Below are positions 1 through 9,239 of a DNA stretch of 64,000 nt, piece by piece. Both the position numbers and the translations under genes were made by a program. The stretch spans positions 62,001 to 126,000 of the forward strand of contig CAYMUR010000001.1 in assembly GCA_964393615.1 (NCBI GenBank), written 5' to 3'. The stretch is from CAYMUR01 sp964393615. Lineage in GTDB: Bacteria; Planctomycetota; Planctomycetia; Pirellulales; Pirellulaceae. Positions within the stretch are counted from its first letter, which is position 1. The number at the start of each line of letters is the position of its first letter. The notes below the pieces were generated by a model. It was not told the DNA's origin. It searched no databases and was given only the letters and a program-made list of their open reading frames with translations.

Positions 1-335
1 GCAAACGTCTCGAAGAACGAGGTTATGCGTTGGAACTCACCGAAGACTCCAAGTCGTTCCTCATCCGCAAAGGCACCGATCTCGATTATGGAGCACGTCC
101 ACTGCGACGAGCTATTGAAAACTACGTCGAAGATCCACTCTCTGAGGAAATTTTGCGTGGTGAATTCCAGGGGATGGATACCATTATTGTGGACGGATTC
201 AAAAACGAAAAAGGGAAAGTGGTCCGCCTGGAGCTTCGTGGCGAAAAACGTCAACCTGAAGAAACTGTCGAACCAGTAGGAGCTACCTCTTCGTCAAGTG
301 ACTCCGACTCTACAGAAGACCCTGCAGAGGATTAA
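1..335 (+). CDS. clpC: ATP-dependent Clp protease ATP-binding subunit ClpC, C-terminal end (5' truncated by window)
   Basis: The reading frame is open from base 3 and ends in TAA at 333-335. The visible ~110 residues are the small C-terminal subdomain of the second AAA+ ring (ClpB D2-small). The run YGARPLRRAIENYVEDPLSE holds the sensor-2 Arg (GAR) and the conserved helix after it. ClpC unfolds substrates and feeds them to ClpP in the cytoplasm. The ~35-residue tail after the fold is acidic and Ser-rich, as is common at Clp ATPase C termini. ClpC is favoured over ClpB because ClpC usually has DPLSEE(I/L)L here. The mla genes follow 370 bases later, separated by a possible terminator. Confidence 0.88.
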   Translation, partial: KRLEERGYALELTEDSKSFLIRKGTDLDYGARPLRRAIENYVEDPLSEEILRGEFQGMDTIIVDGFKNEKGKVVRLELRGEKRQPEETVEPVGATSSSSDSDSTEDPAED

Positions 336-706
336 TGTTTTCACCGGTCGCTACCGAGCGAATGGTTTTCACCCTCGCTGTCGGCGCGGAATAGTCTCCT
401 ATCCAAACCGGACGATTTCGAACGTGCACAGCGAGCTGACGGAGGATTTTCTTTCCCTGAAAATGCTTTCCTCCTCGACTGTTGAAAACTCCTGCAACCT
501 GCTGGCTGCTCTCCTATCTCTTTTCTAACCGAAATTTTCGCCTCAACCAGCAACCTTTTCTCAAGTGTCCCAAGCGGCAGGACGAAACAAAAACCGATAC
601 GTCGGGCTTGCGCTGCGCTTGCAACGCTTGCGCCGACAGCACTCGCAGCAGTGCTAAACCGGGTTTTTTTAGGATGCCACGCCGTCCAAACAGGAACCAG
701 ACGTCT
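336..706. other. spacer between clpC and mlaE
   Basis: No convincing gene. A minus-strand frame (820-341) and the upstream extension of the mlaE frame (from 482) are both open, but they are rich in Cys, Arg and Ser with no recognisable motif. The spacer holds the terminator-like hairpin at 638-670 and presumably the mla promoter. Confidence 0.5.
638..670 (+). terminator. possible Rho-independent terminator after clpC
   Basis: A perfect 6-bp stem (AGCACT at 638-643, AGTGCT at 650-655) with a 6-base loop is followed, after 8 bases, by seven T residues at 664-670. The gap between stem and T-run is longer than usual, so this is only a candidate. If real, it argues that the open frame upstream of the mlaE ATG at 707 is not translated. 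Confidence 0.35.
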
Positions 707-1570
707 ATGTACTCTCGCTCGGCAGGAACTGGAACTCACCACAGGTGGTGTACGGCTCTGTTTGATGTGATCGCCGATGGGGGCCAATGGGCCATTGAAG
801 CAACAACCAGTGTCGGCCACTTGGTACTTTTTTCGTGGAACGCACTTGTATGCTTAGTCTCTCGTGTTCCTGAACGCGGAACGTTATTGCCAAACTTCTA
901 TCAAATTGGGGTCCGCAGCTTGCCAGTCGTTGCGGTGACTGGCACATTTATCGGCATGGTACTTGCCGTGCAAAGCTACTACCAATTCAGAGATATGGGA
1001 CTGGAAACGCGACTAGGTGCCGTCATCAACATGTCACTTGTCCGAGAACTCGGACCGGTCCTGGCAGCCACCATGCTCGCCGGACGCGTAGGAAGCGCGA
1101 TGGCTGCTGAACTGGGAACAATGCGTGTTACAGAGCAAATCGATGCGCTGAAAACGATGGGTACCAATCCAATTCACTTTCTCGTCGTACCTCGCGTGTT
1201 GGCCTGTGTCATTCTCATTCCTTCCCTGACTATTATGGCTGATTTCATGGGCGTCGCGGGGGGCATGGCATACAGCGTCTTCGTGTTGGACATTGATCAA
1301 TTTCAATACTGGCAAAATTCGCAAGAGTTCGTCGCGACCTGGGACTTGTTTTACGGCCTGTTCAAGAGTGTATTCTTTGGAGCTGCCATTGCCCTCATTA
1401 GCTGTCATCGCGGTTTTTCTTGTGGGGTGGGAGCAGAGGGTGTTGGCCGGGCAGCAACGGCAGCATTTGTAATTTCCTTTGTCCTGATCCTGATACTTGA
1501 CCTGACGATCGGGATCGCGTTGGATACTATTTACTTTTACTTTTGGCCCGAAGGAACCAGTCTGTTTTAG
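707..1570 (+). CDS. mlaE: MlaE-family ABC transporter permease
   Basis: Inner-membrane permease of an Mla-type phospholipid/hydrophobic compound transporter (family known to work with MlaF ATPase and MlaD MCE protein). From the chosen ATG it is 287 aa, close to the ~260 aa family norm. It shows the family core: GTFIGMVLAVQ, then LVRELGPVLAATMLAGRVGS, AAELGTMRVTEQIDAL, and hydrophobic C-terminal helices. The frame is open back to 482 and there is another ATG at 674, but an AGGAA lies about 10 bases before 707 and the upstream residues look non-coding, so 707 is preferred. The end nearly abuts mlaF, indicating an operon. Confidence 0.88.
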   Translation: MYSRSAGTGTHHRWCTALFDVIADGGQWAIEATTSVGHLVLFSWNALVCLVSRVPERGTLLPNFYQIGVRSLPVVAVTGTFIGMVLAVQSYYQFRDMGLETRLGAVINMSLVRELGPVLAATMLAGRVGSAMAAELGTMRVTEQIDALKTMGTNPIHFLVVPRVLACVILIPSLTIMADFMGVAGGMAYSVFVLDIDQFQYWQNSQEFVATWDLFYGLFKSVFFGAAIALISCHRGFSCGVGAEGVGRAATAAFVISFVLILILDLTIGIALDTIYFYFWPEGTSLF

Positions 1571-1572
1571 TC

Positions 1573-2415
1573 ATGCAATCGGGATCCCCAACCCACTCGA
1601 CCGGAACGCAACCGCTGATTGACATTCGCAATCTGGAAGTCCGTTTTGCACACCAGACAGTGCTGCGAGGATTAAACATTGCGATACCCACTGGACAAAC
1701 CGTGGCTCTGATTGGCGAAAGTGGTTGTGGCAAAACCGTGCTCCTAAAGTCTCTGATCGGTTTGATCAAGCCCCACCAGGGAAGTATCATCTTCGAGGGT
1801 CAGAATTTGTTGGAGATGCCAGAAAAACAAAGAACTGAACAACAGAAACGGTTCGGTTTCTTGTTTCAGAACGCTGCGCTGTTTGACAGTATGACAGTGG
1901 GACAAAATATTGCCTTTCCGCTACGTGCCACAAACACTCTCGACCGAAAAGCCACGCATCAGTTCATCTTGTCAAAACTGGCAGAAGTCGGGTTGCCGGA
2001 CGTGGTCCTGGATAAAAAGCCTGTCGAGCTTTCTGGAGGAATGCGCAAGCGCGTTGGGTTGGCCCGAGCTCTGGCCGGTAACCCGGAAGTGCTCTTGTAC
2101 GACGAACCAACCACAGGCCTTGATCCAATCGTGAGCGATGTCATCAACGAATTGATTCTCCGTACTCGACTGCACCACACAGCGACAAGCATCATCGTCA
2201 CCCATGACATGCGCACAGCACGGAAAGTGGCCGATCGCGTGATCATGATTTTTCCACTCTCGCGTCTTGGCCAACACGACGCCCAAGTCATTTTTGATGG
2301 GCCCCCTGGCGATTTGGAACACTCCCAAGATCAGCGTGTCACACAGTTCGTACGAGGAGAAGCAGGTGAAAGACTTATGGAAATGCGTCACAACTTGGCG
2401 CACTCGACAAATTAA
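1573..2415 (+). CDS. mlaF: MlaF-type ABC transporter ATP-binding protein
   Basis: Cytoplasmic ATPase that powers the MlaE permease. All nucleotide-binding motifs are present: Walker A GESGCGKT (about residues 48-55), signature LSGGMRKRVGLARAL, Walker B VLLYDEPTTGLDP and H-loop IIVTHDM. The signature with GGM rather than GGQ is typical of the Mla/Mkl subfamily. The ATG at 1573 lies 2 bases after the mlaE stop. A TTG at 1543 would overlap mlaE, and the nearest AAGGA (1550-1554) is rather far upstream, so translation may be coupled. Length 280 aa is normal. Confidence 0.93.
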   Translation: MQSGSPTHSTGTQPLIDIRNLEVRFAHQTVLRGLNIAIPTGQTVALIGESGCGKTVLLKSLIGLIKPHQGSIIFEGQNLLEMPEKQRTEQQKRFGFLFQNAALFDSMTVGQNIAFPLRATNTLDRKATHQFILSKLAEVGLPDVVLDKKPVELSGGMRKRVGLARALAGNPEVLLYDEPTTGLDPIVSDVINELILRTRLHHTATSIIVTHDMRTARKVADRVIMIFPLSRLGQHDAQVIFDGPPGDLEHSQDQRVTQFVRGEAGERLMEMRHNLAHSTN

Positions 2416-2491
2416 CATTAGTCCTTGTGTGTGCTGTAACAAATAATATTTCCTTTACACTACGGGCAGCTACCTTTGCCTCTAATCTCCC

Positions 2492-3634
2492 ATGGATGAT
2501 CGCATCCTACAATTTCGTGTTGGCATGTTGGTAATAGCAACCTTGCTCATTACCTTTTCACTCGTCATTTACTTTGGCGAAATGCTGACCTTTGGTCCCG
2601 GAAAATATCAGATTCACGTGACGTTATCCGAAGCGCCAGGTGTTTCTTCTGGGACACTAGTACGCAAGCACGGCATTATGATTGGACGTGTCGACAAAAT
2701 CAGGTTCGATGATGAAGACGTGACGCTCACGGTCAGTATTCAAAACCGGTTCGAATTGACGACCAACGAAATTTGTCGTATTGGCACCGCTAATTTTTTC
2801 GGCGACCCAGTCTTGGAATTCGTACGTCGTGAAAAGCAGGTGCTGAATCCCGACGTAATTCAACACGGTGATTTTTTGCGAGGTGAAGTGACTGACAATC
2901 CGTTAAAAACTCTTTTGAATTTACAGAAAGTGATTGTAGGCCTCGAAGATGATGCAACGGTCGCACTGTCTTCCGTTTCAGCAGCGGGAACCGAAGTGAG
3001 CACACTCGCTCGAAACATTAATTCCATCATTGGCAACCGTGGCGAAGAAGTCGACTCTTTATTGAACAATGCTGTTCAAATGATGCGTAGCATCGACAAA
3101 TCAGCGCGAACATTTCGTGACATTGTCAGTGCCCCAGAACTTTTGAATGGCTTGCGCGACACGACTCAGCAGGTCCCGGAACTTTTGTCGCGGCTAGGCA
3201 GGACACTGGAGGGACTGCAACGGCTCACTAACACTGCCGCAAGAAATTTAGAAAACATGGAACAGCTCACTGGACCACTTGCTGAACGAGGGCCTGTGAT
3301 CGTCAACCAAATCGATGAAGATTTGCAGTTACTGGACGATGTTCTCAAAGAACTCGTCCATTTAGGCGAAAACATCAACCATGGACAAGGTACCGTCGGC
3401 AAATTGTTAAATGATCCCGAACTTTATGATCGCCTCAATCGAACCGTTGGCAATATTGAACAACTGACTCACAAACTGCAACCGATCGTCGAGGACGCAC
3501 GGATTTTCTCCGACAAGATTGCCCGGGATCCACGTCAACTCGGCCTACGGGGAGTCCTGGATGGACGGCATTCTGGCTTGAAGCGGGACCCGCGCCGACC
3601 ATGGCGCCGAACCGGGGTACTGCCCGACCGGTGA
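2492..3634 (+). CDS. mlaD: MlaD-like MCE-domain substrate-binding protein
   Basis: Membrane-anchored periplasmic MCE protein that would hand lipid to or from the MlaE/MlaF complex. One N-terminal transmembrane helix (about residues 10-28) is followed by an MCE domain (about 35-120: YQIHVTLSEAPGVSSGTLV, IMIGRVDKIRF). A long helical region with amphipathic repeats follows (about 140-350). The C-terminal IARDPRQLGLRGVLDG is a tail I recognise from planctomycete homologues. At 380 aa it is longer than E. coli MlaD (~180 aa). Its last 90 bases overlap the convergent PEGA gene, which is odd. Confidence 0.85.
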   Translation: MDDRILQFRVGMLVIATLLITFSLVIYFGEMLTFGPGKYQIHVTLSEAPGVSSGTLVRKHGIMIGRVDKIRFDDEDVTLTVSIQNRFELTTNEICRIGTANFFGDPVLEFVRREKQVLNPDVIQHGDFLRGEVTDNPLKTLLNLQKVIVGLEDDATVALSSVSAAGTEVSTLARNINSIIGNRGEEVDSLLNNAVQMMRSIDKSARTFRDIVSAPELLNGLRDTTQQVPELLSRLGRTLEGLQRLTNTAARNLENMEQLTGPLAERGPVIVNQIDEDLQLLDDVLKELVHLGENINHGQGTVGKLLNDPELYDRLNRTVGNIEQLTHKLQPIVEDARIFSDKIARDPRQLGLRGVLDGRHSGLKRDPRRPWRRTGVLPDR

Positions 3635-4261
3635 TTGTGGTGACGCCCATACTGGTTCCCTTACCGTACCGCGGTCAACCCTTGCAGGATTCGCTGAAAG
3701 GGTAGGTAATCTCTCAAGCAACCCATTCGCGGGTAAATTAATCGGAGCCGCAGCGGCTCGTCGGGCAGAGGAAAGCGGGGAAAAACCTTGCGTCGCCGAA
3801 GGTACCACTGGCAGCGTGGTGGTCACTCCCAACTGCGCATTCTTTCGTAATTCTCCAGCTCGCTGGATCAACTGGTCGGTAGGTACAACGCGCATCGGCA
3901 CCAATTCAAAATGGAGCACTCGCTCGTCGTGCAAATCACGCGAGATCAGATTGTCACTGACGAAATCTAGGGGCGGGACCTGGTACCAGGGAGCCCGTAA
4001 ACGATGGTTTTCCTGGGCCGATTCATAGCCATCCAACTCTAACCGGACGGTCCGCGTCCCGTAGTAAATGAATGGCGTAGACACTGGAGTCCGGCCAACT
4101 TCCACACCATCCACGTAAACCAAGGCGCCAGGTGGCTGGCTACGAATGGTCAACCGCCTGTGTACACAGCCTATTTGGCACATCAAAACTACCACCAGCA
4201 CCAGGATGGTGAACAGGCTCCTACTATCGGTTTGATCGCAGATTTTGGTTAAGTTCACCAC
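3545..4261 (-). CDS. PEGA-domain lipoprotein
   Basis: 238 aa with GTG start (two consecutive GTG codons; no ATG before the signal sequence). A hydrophobic stretch ends in a lipobox-like VLMCQIGC around residue 32. A PEGA domain follows: IRSQPPGALVYVDGVEVGRTP and later YGTRTVRLELDGYES. PEGA domains are small beta-rich modules of envelope proteins; no enzymatic role is implied. The C-terminal ~100 residues are Pro/Ala/Ser-rich and probably disordered. The 3' end overlaps the 3' end of mlaD by 90 bases tail to tail. Both frames look coding up to their stops, though the overlapping tails are low-complexity in both. Confidence 0.75.
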   Translation of the reverse strand: MVNLTKICDQTDSRSLFTILVLVVVLMCQIGCVHRRLTIRSQPPGALVYVDGVEVGRTPVSTPFIYYGTRTVRLELDGYESAQENHRLRAPWYQVPPLDFVSDNLISRDLHDERVLHFELVPMRVVPTDQLIQRAGELRKNAQLGVTTTLPVVPSATQGFSPLSSARRAAAAPINLPANGLLERLPTLSANPARVDRGTVREPVWASPQSPVGQYPGSAPWSARVPLQARMPSIQDSP

Positions 4262-4585
4262 GGAAACTAATGACAGAGTAACAGTGCCTTAAGAACAAAA
4301 AGAGTCCCCCACAAGAGGGCAAAGTATAATTGGGCGTTAGAATCCGTGCCAGCCGGAAATCCACGGGAACTATTCGTGGCCTATGGAGACAGTTACAATG
4401 CTGTCAGTGATTGAAAAGCACCTGCAAGCTGACTACTGCGTTATGCCTCACCTCAGAGTTAGAAATTCACAACTCACACCGTGAACCGCGTTTGTAGCGG
4501 ACCTTTGTGTCGTCACGTCGTGGGAGCCAATTTTCTAAATGACACAACTTCCGCTACCACAAAACCACTTTAACACGTTTAGAAA
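4262..4585. other. intergenic spacer between divergent PEGA and PP2C genes
   Basis: No gene seen. It must hold the promoters of the divergent flanking genes. A perfect TATAAT occurs at 4325-4330, but I see no good -35 hexamer 16-18 bases upstream, so no promoter is called. Confidence 0.4.
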
Positions 4586-5938
4586 ATGGGCACGGTAGAG
4601 GCTAGCAAGGCTTTATCCATGACGTCAGAAAATAAACCCTGGGATCCATGCATCCAGAGTGCAGTAGTGAGCGACGTTGGAATGCGTCGCACCAGTAATC
4701 AGGATACTTTTGCTGTTCTTCCGGCTGCTGACCTGCAAAACTGGCGTAAAAGAGGCCACTTGTTTCTGGTTGCTGACGGCATGGGGGCTCATGCAGGCGG
4801 TGAGCTTGCCAGCAAGCTGGCTGCCGATGGCATCCCCCAGTCATACTATATCCATTGTAACAAACCGGCTTCAGCAGCCATTCGCCTGGCACTCACGGAG
4901 ACAAATGCCCAGATTCATCGGCGAGGTTTAGCAAACATCGATTTCCACAATATGGGAACAACGGCCAGCGCACTGCTCTTGCTTCCCGAAGGAGCCCTGG
5001 TGGGACACGTAGGCGACAGCCGTGTTTATCGCCTACGCAAAAACCAACTGGAACAAATCACCTTTGATCACAGTTTGTTGTGGGAAATACAAGCCACTGG
5101 CAAGTTCCCCAGCGACACCAACCTGGAATCAGTGGTTCCCAAGAATGTAATCACAAGATCGCTGGGACCAAATCCAAGTGTGGAAGTCGACTTGGAAGGC
5201 CCATTACCAATCGAATTGGGTGACACGTTTCTGCTCTGCAGCGATGGCCTAACGGCCAAAGTCCTGGATGAGGAACTTGGTGCGCTGCTAGCCAGCCTGA
5301 ACCCTGAAGAAGCGTCACGGGTACTGGTCGACCTTGCGAATCTCAGAGGTGGTCCGGACAACGTTACGGTTTTGGTCATTAAGGTTACAGGCCAAGAACT
5401 GGCTACCAGCGAGGCAGGAATTAGATCTGCGATGGTCGCCCGGGTGCCAAAGAAAACATCTGTCAATCCCGTGCTTTGGGTGCTGCTAGGTCTTTGTAGT
5501 TTAGCGGCCGGCATGTTGTATGCGGTCGATTGGTGGCTAGGCGCCGCATTGGCTGGGGCAGGTGCGGCGATTAGCGGACTGCTGGCCTTGCTACAGAAAG
5601 TGGGGGGGTTTGATGACGATTCGACACTCACGGTCCCGGTGGGAGGACGACTCGGCAAAGGTCCCCACCGGCGTATCACTTGTCCACCTACCAACCAGTT
5701 TGTCGCCCAACTCGACGAATTGGCAACGGAACTCAAAGAAGCTGCCAACCAAGGCCAGTGGAAAATTGATTTTGTCCAATTTAACAATTTTTGCAATGCG
5801 GCACGTCTTGCTACCCAGCAACAAAAATACCGAGAGGCAGTCCAGCAATATGGGCGCGGCATCAGCCACATCATGAAACAGCTGCGTCAGCAAAAACAGA
5901 AATTCAAATCATTCGCTGACGATTTTGGCCCTAAATGA
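4586..5938 (+). CDS. PP2C-family Ser/Thr protein phosphatase with membrane segment
   Basis: Metal-dependent phosphatase of the Stp/PrpC type. The PPM motifs occur in order: SDVGMRRTSNQD, VADGMGAHAGGE, GTTASALLL, GHVGDSRVYRLR, ITRSLG, LLCSDGLT and GGPDNVTVLV, so the metal-binding Asp residues are intact. After the ~250-residue catalytic domain there are two hydrophobic segments (about residues 293-340), then a cytoplasmic helical tail with heptad-like Gln/Lys-rich sequence. It is probably membrane-tethered with the phosphatase in the cytoplasm, counteracting Hanks-type kinases that planctomycetes have in number. An alternative ATG at 4619 would remove 11 residues. No kinase gene is adjacent. 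Confidence 0.9.
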   Translation: MGTVEASKALSMTSENKPWDPCIQSAVVSDVGMRRTSNQDTFAVLPAADLQNWRKRGHLFLVADGMGAHAGGELASKLAADGIPQSYYIHCNKPASAAIRLALTETNAQIHRRGLANIDFHNMGTTASALLLLPEGALVGHVGDSRVYRLRKNQLEQITFDHSLLWEIQATGKFPSDTNLESVVPKNVITRSLGPNPSVEVDLEGPLPIELGDTFLLCSDGLTAKVLDEELGALLASLNPEEASRVLVDLANLRGGPDNVTVLVIKVTGQELATSEAGIRSAMVARVPKKTSVNPVLWVLLGLCSLAAGMLYAVDWWLGAALAGAGAAISGLLALLQKVGGFDDDSTLTVPVGGRLGKGPHRRITCPPTNQFVAQLDELATELKEAANQGQWKIDFVQFNNFCNAARLATQQQKYREAVQQYGRGISHIMKQLRQQKQKFKSFADDFGPK

Positions 5939-6053
5939 ACGGTAACATGGCGGAATAACTAAGTGTGCGATGCACCATGAATTAAAAACGGCGCCATAAT
6001 CAAAAACCACAACTCCGTTGGTGCCTCACATGTTCTCTCTTTTTCACACCCTT

Positions 6054-7247
6054 TTAGTGCTTCACAATGTGTCGCCATAACAAGGCACCGGTCAGGCCCA
6101 GCACCATGTTGCCAAGCCATACCGAATAAGGCGGTATCGCGCCACATTTAGCCCGGTCGACCGCGAACATTAGTAAGGGATAATAAGCGATTAATATGGG
6201 CAGAAAGCAAATACCAAATGTTGACATAAGATCAGCATTTCGAAACCGCACCGCTAATGGAACTCCTACCAATACAAATCCAAGACAGCTGAAACCATTC
6301 GCCCAACGGCGATAAGGTTCCGTTTGCAACCGATGAAGCCTCTCCTGGGACGACACCAAGTTCATTTGTCGATCTTGCCAATTTGCCGTCGCCAGCGCAC
6401 CCACGTCACCCGTCAATAGATGGTAACAAGCATCCGCTGCGTAGAATCGCTCACAATCTTCCAGCTTTACCCGCTGCGATGCTGATTCACGAGCCAATTC
6501 TTTCAGTGAATACTGGGATGGCCGCTTGTTCGATACACCTGACCGCAGGTCGTCGAGTAGGGCGAATTTTTTTTCAATCGTCCCTTCATCCCGGTAGACC
6601 GCCGTGTCATCGCCATACTCCACCGTATAATTGGTCAACGAAATACTCAGTTCTCCCGAGTCTGGATAAAAGTGCAATTCAGATGTTTCCGCCATGATGG
6701 TCAGTGATGGTGAGTCATCGTCTGGGGTAACAATCACGACTGGATCTATCAGTGTCCGGTCGACCAACCCGCGAACGCTGATCGAAAACTGCCGTGTCGT
6801 ATATGTTTTGTGTGCGCGAAGCATGCCATACGCAATCTCTTCAACAGAGGCCACCACGACTCGTTGAATACCTTGTTGACCCCAGGAAACCGCCAGATCA
6901 TTGAGCCACACCGCCACCAAGCTGATAAGAAATCCGAAGACAAGTGCGGGGTTGACGACAACTGCGGGTGAAACACCTAGAGACTTCAGCGCCACGATTT
7001 CGTTGGCAGATGACATGCGACCGTAAACACTGCATACGGTAAACAATACAGTTGCCGGCACAGCAAATCGTAAAGCATTGGGTAACAAATAGGGAAGAAT
7101 CTGTAAGATCGTGCCAAATCCCAGTCCGACCTGTTGACTCGCTTCCTGGACAACGCCTAGCAACAACATCAAGAAAGTCACCCCGGTCAGTGTGACAAGA
7201 AACACCCTGATCATTTCCCAAGTGACGTATTGTGTGAACCGGCCCAT
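6054..7247 (-). CDS. LptF/LptG (YjgP/YjgQ) family permease
   Basis: 397 aa inner-membrane protein of the LPS-export permease family. An N-terminal helix pair begins MGRFTQYVTWEMIRVFLVTL. A long periplasmic beta-rich domain lies in the middle (about residues 130-270), and three C-terminal helices follow, with GFVLVGVPLAVRFRNAD resembling the family motif. LptF and LptG normally act as a pair with LptB ATPase. Only one is found here, so the partner is elsewhere. The ATG at 7247 is chosen over the TTG two codons earlier. It is convergent with the PP2C gene. Confidence 0.85.
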   Translation of the reverse strand: MGRFTQYVTWEMIRVFLVTLTGVTFLMLLLGVVQEASQQVGLGFGTILQILPYLLPNALRFAVPATVLFTVCSVYGRMSSANEIVALKSLGVSPAVVVNPALVFGFLISLVAVWLNDLAVSWGQQGIQRVVVASVEEIAYGMLRAHKTYTTRQFSISVRGLVDRTLIDPVVIVTPDDDSPSLTIMAETSELHFYPDSGELSISLTNYTVEYGDDTAVYRDEGTIEKKFALLDDLRSGVSNKRPSQYSLKELARESASQRVKLEDCERFYAADACYHLLTGDVGALATANWQDRQMNLVSSQERLHRLQTEPYRRWANGFSCLGFVLVGVPLAVRFRNADLMSTFGICFLPILIAYYPLLMFAVDRAKCGAIPPYSVWLGNMVLGLTGALLWRHIVKH

Positions 7248-7630
7248 CGTCAATAAGCCACAAGGGTGTCTACAACAGTACAGAACAGACTGCAGAATAA
7301 CAGATTCGCCCCAATCGACCTATTCTAATTACTGCCTCACAGTACGAATCTACTGTTATCTGAGTCAATTTTTGCTGGCAAGAAATTATCTCATGTCAAG
7401 TCCTGCATAGGAAACTCGAATCAATGGAGAGTCCAATTGTTATGATGTGAAAGCATGCACTGCATTCGACCCCTCATAAATGCCATTTCCCTTTTCGCGA
7501 CACGATCGACGTATGTAGCGATTGTCCATTGCCAACAATCCGCTCTGCGGGTACACTTTTAACGCTTTTCCCTGGATAGACTGGCTGAGGCCGCACGAAC
7601 AGGACTACCCGATTTTCAAATGGTGGCATA
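7248..7630. other. divergent intergenic region with an inverted repeat
   Basis: No gene is seen between the divergent permease and histidine kinase. A perfect inverted repeat, ACAGTA-N6-TACTGT, lies at 7339-7356, and a further ACAGTA occurs near 7276. This is the size and placement of an operator, but no regulator can be named. Confidence 0.4.
7339..7356. promoter_or_regulatory. operator-like inverted repeat
   Basis: ACAGTA CGAATC TACTGT is an 18-bp element with perfect 6-bp arms, located 275 bases before the kinase start and 92 bases before the permease start. Binding is inferred from symmetry only. Confidence 0.25.
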
Positions 7631-9235
7631 ATGTTTTCGGGTTGGCCGATCCGCAAAAAACTGTTGCTAGGAATTTCTCTCCTAGTGCTCATTGTCAGCA
7701 CGCTGGCTTTCAGCGGCTTCCGTGGTGTATACGCCTACCGGGGACTCGTCCGTAGTATGCGTCACCGAATCGAAGAACGCCCCTTGGCAAGAGACTTAGC
7801 ACGTCGAGTGAGTGAATTGCGAGTTGAAATCAGCCAGCTACAACAAATTCATGAAGAGACACGGGAAGCAGCCAGTATTTTCCCCCGCGACGCGTTCCGT
7901 GCCCGATTCAGCGAAGTTCAGATTGCCCTCAAAATTTACCAGCAATGGCTCGACCAGAATCGTGAACTGGGACCAAGCTTTGGAGACAATCGAGACGAGT
8001 GGGAAACGGTGCATAAGCTACAGAGCCTGGTTGACGGAATTGACCATCTGGATCGAGATCAAAATTGGTGGTTACAAGACGTTGACATGGCTATCTTGAA
8101 TGACCAACTAGAAGAACTTCACCAACTAAGTGCTCAGCTGCCAAAGTTCCATGACGAACGAGTACGACAATATACTTATGATGTGCGAGCCCAGTATCGC
8201 ACCTGGATTGCCTTGACTTGGGTTACCAGCCTCGCAGCCTTAATGTTGCTTGGTTTATTAGCCAGGCTGTTTTACGTCTGGATCTTTCAACCACTTCAAC
8301 TGTTGATTGACGGATCACGGTATGTTGCGCGAGGAAACTTTCAGCACCGAATTGAACTCAATACAGACGACGAAATGTCAGAACTTTCCAAAGCGATGAA
8401 CGCCATGACACAACATTTCCAAAACGTCCGCAACGAGTTGGACGACCAGGTTGAACTGAAAACAAAACAGGTCGTGCGTAGCGAACAGTTGGCCAGTGTT
8501 GGGTTCCTGGCAGCAGGTGTGGCACACGAAATCAATAACCCCCTGGCCTCCATTTCGCTCTGCGCCGAATCCCTTGAAATGCGATTACATGACATCATGC
8601 AAGCGGATGATGTAAAAAATGACGATGAACACAATCAGGAAATCACCGTCACTCGAAACTATTTGCGAATGATTCAAGATGAGGCCTTCCGTTGCAAACA
8701 AATCACCGAAAAACTCCTTGACTTTTCCCGCAAGGGAGATTCCCAAAGGCACGTAGCCGACCTGCGTGAGTTGGTACAAAGTGTCATTGATATGGCAGCA
8801 CATATTGGACAATACAAAGGGAAAAAAATTCGGTTCCATGCAGACACTCCAGTGTGTGCCACCGTGAATCCACAGGAAATTAAACAGGTCGTGTTGAATC
8901 TTATTACCAATGCGTGTGATAGTGTTGATGTTGGAGGAATTGTTGATGTCGAGGTCAAACTAGCTGCTGACAGGGCCGTGATTCTTGTTACCGACGACGG
9001 TTGTGGCATGACCGAAGAAGTACAAAAACACCTTTTTGATCCATTCTTTACCCGACGCCGAGACGGCCAAGGCACTGGACTGGGACTGACAATCAGTCAT
9101 CGCATCATCAGCGAACACAACGGTAGTATCGATATGACCAGCGGAGGTCCTGGCAAAGGATCACAGTTTCAGATTAGCTTGCCCGCCACACTAGCCAAGC
9201 AAAAGGAGAAACGCGATCAGTACCAAGCCGCCTAA
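7631..9235 (+). CDS. two-component sensor histidine kinase (HAMP, HisKA, HATPase)
   Basis: Membrane sensor kinase of 534 aa. A first transmembrane helix lies at about residues 9-28, followed by a helical periplasmic sensor region (about 30-190), a second helix (about 195-220), then HAMP (about 220-275). The dimerisation domain contains AGVAHEINNPL with the phospho-accepting His299. The catalytic domain shows N-box NLITNACDS, G1 VTDDGCGMT, FDPFFTRR and G2 GTGLGLTIS. The HEINNPL type resembles AtoS/NtrB-class kinases, which fits the sigma-54 response regulator starting 4 bases after its stop. The signal sensed is unknown. Confidence 0.95.
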   Translation: MFSGWPIRKKLLLGISLLVLIVSTLAFSGFRGVYAYRGLVRSMRHRIEERPLARDLARRVSELRVEISQLQQIHEETREAASIFPRDAFRARFSEVQIALKIYQQWLDQNRELGPSFGDNRDEWETVHKLQSLVDGIDHLDRDQNWWLQDVDMAILNDQLEELHQLSAQLPKFHDERVRQYTYDVRAQYRTWIALTWVTSLAALMLLGLLARLFYVWIFQPLQLLIDGSRYVARGNFQHRIELNTDDEMSELSKAMNAMTQHFQNVRNELDDQVELKTKQVVRSEQLASVGFLAAGVAHEINNPLASISLCAESLEMRLHDIMQADDVKNDDEHNQEITVTRNYLRMIQDEAFRCKQITEKLLDFSRKGDSQRHVADLRELVQSVIDMAAHIGQYKGKKIRFHADTPVCATVNPQEIKQVVLNLITNACDSVDVGGIVDVEVKLAADRAVILVTDDGCGMTEEVQKHLFDPFFTRRRDGQGTGLGLTISHRIISEHNGSIDMTSGGPGKGSQFQISLPATLAKQKEKRDQYQAA

Positions 9236-9239
9236 CGGA

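Noticed and set aside
341..820. 159-codon minus-strand open frame over the clpC-mlaE spacer
   Set aside because: Overlaps the well-supported mlaE start; Ser/Arg-rich with no recognisable domain.
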